DNA from: Myxococcales bacterium
GTDB lineage: Bacteria > Myxococcota > Polyangia > HGW-17 > SLPX01
DNA length: 29,238 nucleotides
NCBI GenBank assembly: GCA_007131745.1
Contig: SLPX01000100.1
Location: 1-29,238, forward strand
Reading direction: 5' to 3'
Below are positions 1 to 7,500 of this stretch, one piece after another. Position 1 is the stretch's first letter. Every line of letters begins with the position of its first letter. Below the pieces are notes generated by a model, which was given only the letters and a program-made list of their open reading frames with translations, had not been told where the DNA came from and did not search any database. A program made the translations under genes and the position numbers.

Positions 1-889
1 CAAGCCGTTCTTTGATGGCGATACTCTCTTCTTTATACTGTGGTGTTATCCATTCAGGCTCTTCGAACGAGTCGAATTCTCCGGTTGCGGGTTCTTGTGC
101 CTCCGAATGAGCCCGGTTGCCGGTCTCCACTTGTTGATCAAAAAGTGGGGGCGAAGCGGGGTTCTTTTGTGGCTGCTGATCCAGTGTAGCATCACTGGGT
201 GGAGGAGGAGCAAGATTTAAATCCGCGGGAGGCGACAGCTCCGGAAACAGCGGGAACTCAGGATAATTGTCACCCTCGCTGCAAATATCCGTGATAGATT
301 GAATATGACCCGGATCCTGGATCGTTTCTTCCATTGGCATCTCGAGGGTAATACCCTCCGGGGTGAGTTGCTTTACCCGAGCCGTATATTTTCGCCCATC
401 GGCATCGGTTACAAGCAAAAGATCTCCTTCCAGTATGAGGCCGGCCGAGCTTTCAGCAGGTGGCTGCTCCAAAAAATGGTTTTCGAGATCCTGGGTGGGT
501 GTATCCGCTTCTCCAAGAGATTCTTGGTTTTCTTCCCATAAAAGATCTCTTTCCATCAAAGCGACGTGTTTTCGGATTCTTTCAGCTGTGTTTTCGTCGA
601 TTTCATCGAAACGGATACCCATTCCCGGAGGGGGGATTTGTTCAGGTGGTCCCGTGCGGATCCAAGCCACTTCTCCGGTTACGTTTACCGGTGGACCTTC
701 ATCGGGAAGCCTGAACGAGCAAGTAACAGGTGATGACGGGTCAAGGGGGAAGGGGCTCTTGATAAAAATTCCGCCTTCACTCAAGTTCATTGATTGAAAG
801 GTCGAAGACGCCGGACCCTGGGATTTAAACTCGACCTCCACATCAAGCGGAACTCTTGGAGGTGTAGTTTCAGCGACTTTTGGTTCCAT
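1..889 (-). CDS. PilZ domain protein, C-terminus outside window
   Basis: The gene reads leftwards from ATG at 889 with a GGAG box 7 bases upstream, and stays open for 296 codons to the window edge, so the C-terminus is missing. Residues about 10-100 form a PilZ domain: NLSEGG at 35-40 fits the N/D-x-S-x-x-G motif, followed by GEVAWIR (72-78) and GMGIRF (89-94), the pattern of the myxobacterial PilZ subfamily. The usual RxxxR c-di-GMP motif is not complete: only R12 is present before the strand, so nucleotide binding is doubtful. A second small beta-rich segment lies at about 140-185, then a long proline- and acid-rich, probably disordered region. Such proteins are usually cytoplasmic effectors in motility or surface control; the specific role here is unknown. 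It diverges from selD across 138 bases. Confidence 0.85.
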   Translation of the reverse strand, partial: MEPKVAETTPPRVPLDVEVEFKSQGPASSTFQSMNLSEGGIFIKSPFPLDPSSPVTCSFRLPDEGPPVNVTGEVAWIRTGPPEQIPPPGMGIRFDEIDENTAERIRKHVALMERDLLWEENQESLGEADTPTQDLENHFLEQPPAESSAGLILEGDLLLVTDADGRKYTARVKQLTPEGITLEMPMEETIQDPGHIQSITDICSEGDNYPEFPLFPELSPPADLNLAPPPPSDATLDQQPQKNPASPPLFDQQVETGNRAHSEAQEPATGEFDSFEEPEWITPQYKEESIAIKERL

Positions 890-1027
890 TTCTTTTCTCC
901 AAAATACTGCAATACGAAAACATCTGTTTTTTTGGATGTAACACGGGTAGAAAAAACGGGCAAAAAACGTGCGGATAAGCTAAAATTTCGGCTTAATGTT
1001 TTTAAAACGATGTGAGAGTAATAGATC

Positions 1028-2101
1028 ATGAGTGAATCCAGAGACGAGAGAAAAAAAATACGCCTGACATCAACGGTTGCGGCCGCTGGTTGAGCGGCCA
1101 AACTTGGGCCGGAGGTTCTGGCCCGGGCCGTGGCTTCCTTGAAAACAAGCCGAACCGAAAATGTGCTTGTAGGCCTGGATGGTTCGGATGACGCAGGGGT
1201 TTATCAACTCAACGAAGAAATCGCGCTTGTGCAGACAGTGGATTTTCTCACGCCCGTGGCGGACGATCCCTTTACTTTCGGCCGCATTGCTGCCGCCAAT
1301 GCGCTCAGCGATGTCTATGCCATGGGGGGCAGGCCGCTTTGTGCGATGAATATAGTGTCTTTTCCGATTGATGAGCTTGGACCGGCTGTTTTGGAGGAGC
1401 TTCTTGCCGGCGGGTTATCCGCGTGCGAAAGTGCAGGGTGCGTTCTATTAGGCGGGCATAGTATAGCAGACAAAGAACTCAAATACGGCCTTTCCGTTAC
1501 CGGGTCCGTTCATCCTCAAAAGATTCTTCAAAACAAGGGTATGGCTGAAGGTGATTTGATTGTTTTGACAAAGGCTCTCGGGACGGGAATATTGAGCACT
1601 GCGTTGAAGGCGGGTCTTGCCGAGAACGAATTTGTTGAGGCCATGTATGCATCCATGATGAAGCTCAATCGGGATGCTGCTGAAGCGGCTTTGGAATTTG
1701 AAGTGCATGGATGCACCGACGTCACCGGTTTCGGATTGGCCGGACATGCCATGGAAATGACGACCGGATCAAAACTGACAATGCAGTTTTTTGCAGGGAG
1801 TCTGCCGTTATTACCCGGCATGAAACAGTATGCCGAACAAGGTTTTTTGCCTGGAGGTCTGCATCGGAATCGTTGTTTTTATGAACGGTTTGTACAGGTG
1901 GATTCGGATGTTCCCGCCTACCTGGCCGATGTCTTGTTTGATCCACAAACTTCCGGAGGCCTCCTGGTAGCGCTGGATTCCGGGCAGGCCGGTGAATACG
2001 TCTCACTTCTTGCAGAAAAAGGCGAAACGGTTGCTCGAATAATCGGCCGTGTTGTCCGACAAGGGTCGGAGGGTCTTCGTGTTGTCAGCGGCCGATTCTA
2101 G
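1028..2101 (+). CDS. selD: Selenophosphate synthetase containing selenocysteine (in-frame TGA)
   Basis: SelD makes selenophosphate from selenide and ATP, the selenium donor for Sec-tRNA and for selenium cofactors. The gene is read from ATG 1028, the first start after an in-frame TAG at 1022; only a weak purine-rich stretch precedes it. Codon 22 is TGA (1091-1093), set in STVAAAG-U-AAKLGPEVLA, exactly where SelD proteins carry catalytic Cys or Sec. K25 sits three residues on, as Lys20 follows Cys17 in the E. coli enzyme. Downstream come the typical SelD segments GLDGSDDAGVY, DFLTPVADDPFTFGRIAAAN, SDVYAMGG and FDPQTSGGLL. With TGA read as Sec the protein is 357 residues, normal for the family. 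Started at GTG 1130 it would be 323 residues without the active site, so a standard annotation would be wrong. The 3' end overlaps the convergent neighbour by 17 bases. Confidence 0.93.
1091..1130 (+). promoter_or_regulatory. Selenocysteine codon with SECIS-like hairpin
   Basis: The TGA at 1091-1093 is followed at once by a two-part hairpin. The outer stem pairs CGGCC (1095-1099) with GGCCG (1126-1130). The inner stem pairs GGGCC (1106-1110) with GGCCC (1120-1124). The apical loop is GGAGGTTCT (1111-1119), starting with G and placed 18 bases after the TGA. That placement, within the coding sequence right after UGA, and a G-rich loop are what bacterial SelB-dependent SECIS elements show. Pairing was found by eye; no folding energy was calculated. 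Confidence 0.75.
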
Positions 2102-3122
2102 TTTCGAAAATCTGCCTGCCTTCTTCAAAGCCTGAAAGATGAAGATTTAAAATATCCATGTTGAGGCGGATCGATCGTCCGCTTTCGAGACGAACATGCA
2201 GAAATTCACCATCTTCCAACCTTTCCACCTTGCACTCACCGAACTGGGGATGAATCACGATATCTCCCGGTTGAGGTTCAACGGTGGTTTCCCATGATTC
2301 TTCATCTTCGGCAGTATTTTCATCAGTGATAGGATCTTCCGCAAAGTAATCGTCGCTGGATTGTCGCTCCGGACTATCTTCATAATCCTGATCCTGATTC
2401 TCATCCGTTTCCACCGCGGCCGGCGAAACACCGGGCGTTTCTTTGGAACGTTTGGTTGAAGCGGCCAGCACATCATCCCAAGATACATTGTCGGAATCGA
2501 CAGAGGATTTCCTTGCGCCGCTTCCAAGCTTTCGGGTGTTGACCCTTTGAGGTGTCTTTGTTTCTTCGGGGTGAACGTTCCGGGAATCGTCGGAAGAACC
2601 GGTTTCGTGTTCGGCCGAAGGCTCATCGTCGGACGGTCCGGGTGCGGCGGAAACGGGCTCCGGAGGAATCGGAGGGAACTGGATTTTTTCGTTCCAAAGC
2701 GGCAAGCCGGTCTTTTCGTCCCGGCTGCGGCGGAGAATCAGGTCTTCGCAGGTGTGAATCGCATATTCGCAGGCGAACACCTTTGCGGAAAGAAGATGTC
2801 CTCCGATTACCTGGATTCCATTATCTGTATCTCGGGCTAATGTCGCATGAAGATGAATCGCTCGGTCACCGCTTTTTTCGGAAACATTTCCAAGGATGGA
2901 AAGGATTTCCAGATTGCCGGAAATTTTTCTGGAAGGTCCGTAAGCCTGCTTTTTCTGATCATAGGCACAGAGTTCGGCATGAGACAGAGCTCCGATCAAA
3001 CGAATTTCACCACAGCGAATGGAAGATTCAGAGCATACCCTGAGAAGGCCTTCTTCGAGATCATCTCCGCGATCCAGGCGGCCCATGATCAGTCTTGATT
3101 TGCTGCTTTCTCCGATTAGCAA
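2085..3122 (-). CDS. PPC/DUF296 domain protein with C-terminal Tudor-like domain
   Basis: I chose a TTG start at 3122 because GGAGG (3130-3134) lies 7 bases upstream; a longer reading from 3164 would bury that site inside the gene. The 345-residue product has three parts. Residues about 10-140 match the PPC (DUF296) fold, with HLHATL (H90, H92) and GGHL (H109), histidines that bind metal in some prokaryotic members. Residues about 150-295 are a highly acidic, serine-rich linker. Residues about 296-345 (GDIVIHPQFGECKV onward) resemble the small CarD/TRCF-like beta domain seen in other myxobacterial proteins. In plants PPC domains join AT-hooks in DNA-binding proteins; bacterial roles are poorly known. 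A nucleic-acid or regulatory role is possible but inferred. The end overlaps selD by 17 bases. Confidence 0.85.
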   Translation of the reverse strand: MLIGESSKSRLIMGRLDRGDDLEEGLLRVCSESSIRCGEIRLIGALSHAELCAYDQKKQAYGPSRKISGNLEILSILGNVSEKSGDRAIHLHATLARDTDNGIQVIGGHLLSAKVFACEYAIHTCEDLILRRSRDEKTGLPLWNEKIQFPPIPPEPVSAAPGPSDDEPSAEHETGSSDDSRNVHPEETKTPQRVNTRKLGSGARKSSVDSDNVSWDDVLAASTKRSKETPGVSPAAVETDENQDQDYEDSPERQSSDDYFAEDPITDENTAEDEESWETTVEPQPGDIVIHPQFGECKVERLEDGEFLHVRLESGRSIRLNMDILNLHLSGFEEGRQIFETRIGR

Positions 3123-3351
3123 ATTAAAACCTCCTTGTTTCAAGAGATGCGGCCAAGACCGCATGTTCGGTTCGGAGACCGGTGTTATTTTGTTCGAGCG
3201 CTTGCTTCGGTGTTTGTATTAGCTTCTTGTTGTGTTTACAAAAAAATAGTTTATTGGAGTAGAAAAAAATGCAACGCGGTGGTCGTTTCACCGGTAAAGA
3301 ACAAAAAAACAGCGTACGGCGAACGTGAAAAACCGGTCAAGGAGTAGTCAT

Positions 3352-5004
3352 ATGCGCGTGGCCCTTGGACAAATCAATCCTATCGTGGGAGACGTGGAAG
3401 GGAATGTAGAAAAAATCATCAAGGCCGTTGGTGAAGTAGAGGCAAAGACCGATCTCGCCATATTTCCTGAAATGTGCCTTACGGGTTACCCGCCCAGGGA
3501 TTTGTTGGAAATTCCCGCACTGCACATTGCAGTGGAAAAGGGTCTGGAAAAGCTCATTAATATCAGCGCTGCCCGGCCGGGATTGGGTCTGATAGTCGGT
3601 GCGCCTATGAGAACCGGCGACCCTGCCGGCGCTGGTTTCTACAATGCTGCTGTTTTGCTGGATAGAGGGGAGATCCTAGCCGTAAGAGCCAAGACCTTGC
3701 TTCCCACGTATGATGTGTTTGATGAAACCAGGCATTTCGACCCGGGTGGGAAAAACACTTCCGTGCTGTTTAAGGGCTGGAAACTGGGGCTGACTGTTTG
3801 TGAGGATGCGTTGAGTGGTCCGCCGGGGCTTTCCTCAAGGAGGTACAAAAGGGATCCCATAGGCGACTTGGTGAAAGATGGAGTGGATCTGATCATAAAC
3901 ATTTCGGCTTCTCCTTTTCACTTGGGAAAGGAAAAGCTCCGGTTTGAAAGACTGTCCGAGATCGCAATGAACGCTGGTTCACCCGTAATCTACGTAAACC
4001 AGGTCGGTGGCAACGATGAGCTTATTTTTGACGGAGGCGGAGCGGCTTTCGACCGAAAAGGGGGGGTGCTTGGGGTGCAGAAGTTTTTCGAAACACATGT
4101 GATGGAGGTGGATCTGGATGGGGAGGCGATGGATGTCTCTATTGGAAGGGTTGATTCCATGGAGTCCCTTCATGGAGCGCTGACTCTGGGAATTCGAGAT
4201 TATTTACACAAGTGCGGATTCTCCAGGGCGGTTCTGGGGATGTCCGGAGGCATCGATTCGGCCGTGACATGCTGTTTGGCAGTGGACGCTCTGGGACCGG
4301 AAAATGTTTGCGGTGTGGCCATGCCCTCTCGGTTTTCTTCCCCGTTGAGTTGTGAGTTGGCCCGCAAACAGGCTGAAACGCTGGGTATAAGGTTCGAGGT
4401 CATACCAATCGATGATCATTACAAAGTTTTTTTCGAAAGTTTCAGAAAACCCCTGGAAATCAGCATGGATACGGGAGATGTGGATGTAACCATGGAAAAC
4501 ATTCAAGCCCGTATTCGGGGAGCGCTGCTGATGGCTTTTTCCAACAAGCAAGATTACATGTTGCTGGCGACCGGGAACAAGAGTGAAATGTCGGTTGGTT
4601 ACTCGACGCTCTATGGAGATATGTCCGGCGGCTTGTCGGTGTTGGCTGATGTGCCGAAGACAATGGTATTCCGGCTGGCCGGATTTTTGAATTCTCAAAA
4701 AGAGGTTATTCCGCAAGGTGTTATTGATCGACCTCCTTCCGCAGAGCTCAGGCCGAACCAAAAGGACACGGATTCCCTGCCCCCTTATCCCGTACTGGAC
4801 GGTGTCTTGACAATGTATATCGAGGACGGCTGCAACGTGGATTCGATTGTGGAAAAAGGCTACAATCGAAAACAGGTGGAATGGATTATCAGAGCAATCC
4901 ATTGTTCCGAGTACAAGCGAAGGCAGGCTGCCCCTGGAATTCGAGTTACTACAAGGGCGTTCGGCGCGGGTAGAAGATTTCCCATTGCAGCAAGATTTCC
5001 GTGA
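3352..5004 (+). CDS. nadE: Glutamine-dependent NAD+ synthetase
   Basis: The enzyme amidates nicotinic acid adenine dinucleotide to NAD+ using ATP and glutamine, the last step of NAD synthesis. The N-terminal nitrilase-type glutaminase domain (about 1-260) shows the E-K-C triad: E40 in FPEMCLTGYPP, K114 in RAKTLLPTY and C150 in LTVCED. The C-terminal synthetase domain carries the ATP pyrophosphatase loop SGGIDS (298-303), then LLATGNKSEMSVGYST, and ends with the family signature YKRRQAAPG plus RAFGAGRRFPIAARFP. At 550 residues it is normal for the two-domain form. ATG 3352 is preferred over 3325 because AAGGAG sits just upstream and the protein then begins MRVALGQINP, as in relatives. It stands 153 bases ahead of rseP on the same strand. 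The 229 bases upstream hold no promoter I find convincing. Confidence 0.97.
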   Translation: MRVALGQINPIVGDVEGNVEKIIKAVGEVEAKTDLAIFPEMCLTGYPPRDLLEIPALHIAVEKGLEKLINISAARPGLGLIVGAPMRTGDPAGAGFYNAAVLLDRGEILAVRAKTLLPTYDVFDETRHFDPGGKNTSVLFKGWKLGLTVCEDALSGPPGLSSRRYKRDPIGDLVKDGVDLIINISASPFHLGKEKLRFERLSEIAMNAGSPVIYVNQVGGNDELIFDGGGAAFDRKGGVLGVQKFFETHVMEVDLDGEAMDVSIGRVDSMESLHGALTLGIRDYLHKCGFSRAVLGMSGGIDSAVTCCLAVDALGPENVCGVAMPSRFSSPLSCELARKQAETLGIRFEVIPIDDHYKVFFESFRKPLEISMDTGDVDVTMENIQARIRGALLMAFSNKQDYMLLATGNKSEMSVGYSTLYGDMSGGLSVLADVPKTMVFRLAGFLNSQKEVIPQGVIDRPPSAELRPNQKDTDSLPPYPVLDGVLTMYIEDGCNVDSIVEKGYNRKQVEWIIRAIHCSEYKRRQAAPGIRVTTRAFGAGRRFPIAARFP

Positions 5005-5157
5005 TGGTTCCGTGGATGAATCCAAAAGTTGTTTTGAGGCAGCCCTTGCCAAAACCAGGGCGGGTGGAAGCAATGGGTCGAAAGATGATTCTGCTCCCTC
5101 TTGCATGGGATGGTAAGGGCTGATATGGAATAAAGACGTTATGGAGGAACTGCGATA

Positions 5158-6804
5158 ATGAGTTGGTTGCTTGCAATATTGGCGCTCGGATTTCTCGTCA
5201 TGATTCACGAGTTCGGTCATTTCATTGTGGCCAAGCTCTCGGGAATGAAAGTGGATGTTTTCAGTATCGGGTTCGGTCCCCCGATTCCGGGATGCCGCTG
5301 GGTTAAAGATGGAACCGAGTTTGTGATCTCATGGGTTCCCCTGGGCGGTTATGTGAAGATCGCCGGGTCCAATCCTGATGATGAAGAAGATTATGATCCG
5401 GAAGATCCCAGAGCTTTTTTGAATCAACCCGTATGGAAAAGAATGGCCGTTGTGGCCGCAGGTCCGGGTATAAACTATCTGTTTGCCTGGGTGTTGGCAT
5501 TGATGCTTTTTGGGTTTTGGGGGTTGCCGGTGAAGCCGGAAAAGCATCCACTCGTAATCGCCCGGGTGGAAGCGGCGCGCCCGGCCGCGGGCGCGGGCTT
5601 AAAGGAAGGTGACAGAATAGTGTCCATAGATGGGCACAATGTTGAAAGCTACGATCATTACAGGCGGATTGTCGGAATGTATTTGCAGGGGTGTCGATAC
5701 GTGCAGGGAGAAGACCGAGTTCTATCTCTCGATGTGATGAGAGGAGACGAACTCGTAAATCTCGATTGGAAGCCCCGAAAAAAGATCATGGAGGAAAATG
5801 GCGATGGCGATGAAGGGGAAGCGGATCGGAACAAGGAGAATGGAGAGGAGGATGTATCGACAATGGAGGGGACCGGCGAGGATCCCGAGGATTCGCAGGG
5901 AGAGGAGAAAAGCGACAACCAGGAAGAAGAAAGCGATACTCAAGAGCCGGTTCCCTCGGAAAACATGGAGCCGGCTGTGGGTGAAAAATCTACGGATAGA
6001 AATCCATCCGATTTGCAATCCTTCGGCGGCACGGGCGTTTCAATACAATGGCCGGCTGAAGGGGATTCCTTGACCGGTGTGTTGGTTCCTCTTGCCGGAG
6101 ATCCATGGGTTGTTGGATTGCACGGCCCGCAGGCGCGGAAATCGGGACTCGAGGTGGGCGACAGGATCTTGTATGTAGATGGGCACAAGCTGGAATCGAA
6201 ACAACAGCTTAAAGAAGCTCTTAAAGGGCTTGAAAAAGGGTATAGGTGTATGAGGGGAATGGAAAAGGCGCTCGTTGCAGGTGTCTGGAGGGGCGGACAA
6301 AAGGATAAAGAAGAAGATGTGAAAATCTACCCGGACGAAAACGGGTTGATCGGCGTGGTGTTCGAGGATGTGACCCAGTGGGAGAATGTTCCGGTGGGGA
6401 GAAGACTTGCTTATGCATCGGGTTATCCCATAAGAAAATCCAGGCACATGCTTTCAGCCTTGGGAGAACTTTTTTCCAGGTTGTTTAGTGGAGCTAACGG
6501 CGCTGGAACCCAGATTTCCGGGCCGGTGGGGATAGTGGTGGCGATTAAAACCCAGATTCGACAAGGATTTGTCTATGGGTTGACCGTGGTGATGTTCTTG
6601 AGCGTAATGCTTGGGCTTTTCAATCTGCTTCCGATTCCTGCACTCGACGGAGGCCACTTGTTGTTCAGGTTTGTGGAGTTGATAACCGGCAAGAGGCTTT
6701 CGCAGTCCAAGGAGGCCAGGATACATCAGGTTGCCTTGTTGTTGCTGCTGGTGCTTTTTATACTCGTTACTGTAAAGGATTGTCGTGGTTTGTTCGGTGT
6801 ATGA
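5158..6804 (+). CDS. rseP: RseP-type site-2 protease with acidic insertion
   Basis: Inner-membrane zinc metalloprotease of the RIP (site-2) family, which cuts membrane-anchored anti-sigma factors and leftover signal peptides. The active site HEFGH is at 17-21 in the first membrane segment and the second motif NLLPIPALDGG at 489-499. A PDZ domain lies at about 133-200 and a second at about 300-395. Between them residues about 211-290 form an E/D-rich low-complexity stretch not found in the E. coli protein, which brings the length to 548 residues against about 450. GPVGI (455-459) and the final hydrophobic helices are as expected. GGAGG lies 10 bases before the start. The stop codon is overlapped by the next gene. 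No dxr, bamA or uppS neighbours are visible, though these often accompany rseP. Confidence 0.95.
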   Translation: MSWLLAILALGFLVMIHEFGHFIVAKLSGMKVDVFSIGFGPPIPGCRWVKDGTEFVISWVPLGGYVKIAGSNPDDEEDYDPEDPRAFLNQPVWKRMAVVAAGPGINYLFAWVLALMLFGFWGLPVKPEKHPLVIARVEAARPAAGAGLKEGDRIVSIDGHNVESYDHYRRIVGMYLQGCRYVQGEDRVLSLDVMRGDELVNLDWKPRKKIMEENGDGDEGEADRNKENGEEDVSTMEGTGEDPEDSQGEEKSDNQEEESDTQEPVPSENMEPAVGEKSTDRNPSDLQSFGGTGVSIQWPAEGDSLTGVLVPLAGDPWVVGLHGPQARKSGLEVGDRILYVDGHKLESKQQLKEALKGLEKGYRCMRGMEKALVAGVWRGGQKDKEEDVKIYPDENGLIGVVFEDVTQWENVPVGRRLAYASGYPIRKSRHMLSALGELFSRLFSGANGAGTQISGPVGIVVAIKTQIRQGFVYGLTVVMFLSVMLGLFNLLPIPALDGGHLLFRFVELITGKRLSQSKEARIHQVALLLLLVLFILVTVKDCRGLFGV

Positions 6805-7315
6805 GGGGCGCGCGTTTTCTTGTCGGCACCTCTTTTCAGTGTTGATTGTCCTTTTCTTTTTCTCCGCGCACTGCAGGTCGGATTGCGTTACGCGTTGCGG
6901 GCTGGATCCAATCGAAGTGGATCTTAACCGTTTCAAGAAACAAAAAGCCGAAATAGCTCAAGACACAAGGGATCTGATGGCCCGGGTCGAGGAGTTCGAA
7001 GACAAGGTTTTTGTAAACCAGCGCGCTGCCCTGGATCTCTTGCGCGTTGATCTTGTTTCCCGATCCTCCGAGTATGTCAGGAAGTTGGCGGGAATGGAGA
7101 TCAAGACCGATGTGGTGAAAGATATTTTTGAAAAGGAATTGAAGGGCTACGAAAAACTCGCGCTGGCGTACAGAATCCTGGAAAATGCTTTTGAAAACAA
7201 TGACGCAGCGATGATTCGGAAAGGCTTGGCCTTGAGAGAGAAAGGATTGCATCTTGTCAAGGGCGCGGAAACAGAGTTGAACGAGCTTGAAAGAAAATAC
7301 CCGGGCCGGCGCTGA
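6785..7315 (+). CDS. Small exported coiled-coil protein, function unknown
   Basis: A 176-residue protein from GTG 6785, with AAAGGA 5 bases upstream; it overlaps the end of rseP by 20 bases, so translation is probably coupled. The N-terminus has a hydrophobic core (about 16-28) followed by cysteine at about residue 30 in FSAHC. This could be a lipoprotein or periplasmic signal, but the lipobox is not canonical. The rest is highly charged and predicted helical (KKQKAEIAQDTRDL, EEFEDKVF, RKGLALREKGLHLVKGAE), suggestive of a coiled coil or four-helix bundle. I recognise no family. Its tight link to rseP hints at an envelope role, which is inference. Confidence 0.7.
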   Translation: MVCSVYEGRAFSCRHLFSVLIVLFFFSAHCRSDCVTRCGLDPIEVDLNRFKKQKAEIAQDTRDLMARVEEFEDKVFVNQRAALDLLRVDLVSRSSEYVRKLAGMEIKTDVVKDIFEKELKGYEKLALAYRILENAFENNDAAMIRKGLALREKGLHLVKGAETELNELERKYPGRR

Positions 7316-7500
7316 CTCCGGTTGGAACAAATTCCCTGCTGTTGCCTAAAAAGCCGATTCTTTGTCTTTTGCAACCCTGGAAATGTGGTATGTTAAAAAA
7401 GCGGCAGACTGCTTTGCCGAGGCATGGCGCTGTAGTGCAATGCAATATGAAGGGATCGATGTGCGATTAAGGTGAGAATTTCAATATGGAGGTAGTTTTG

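Noticed and set aside
1130..2101. SelD as a 323-residue gene from GTG 1130
   Set aside because: It would lack the active site, which is encoded in the same frame upstream across a TGA followed by a SECIS-like hairpin.
4204..5220. Long leftward open frame of 338 codons inside nadE
   Set aside because: It lies antisense to the well-supported nadE and has no recognisable domain; long shadows are common in this codon usage.
7385..7420. Promoter for the metalloprotease (TTTGCA and TATGTT)
   Set aside because: The spacer is only 15 bases and the -35 match is poor.
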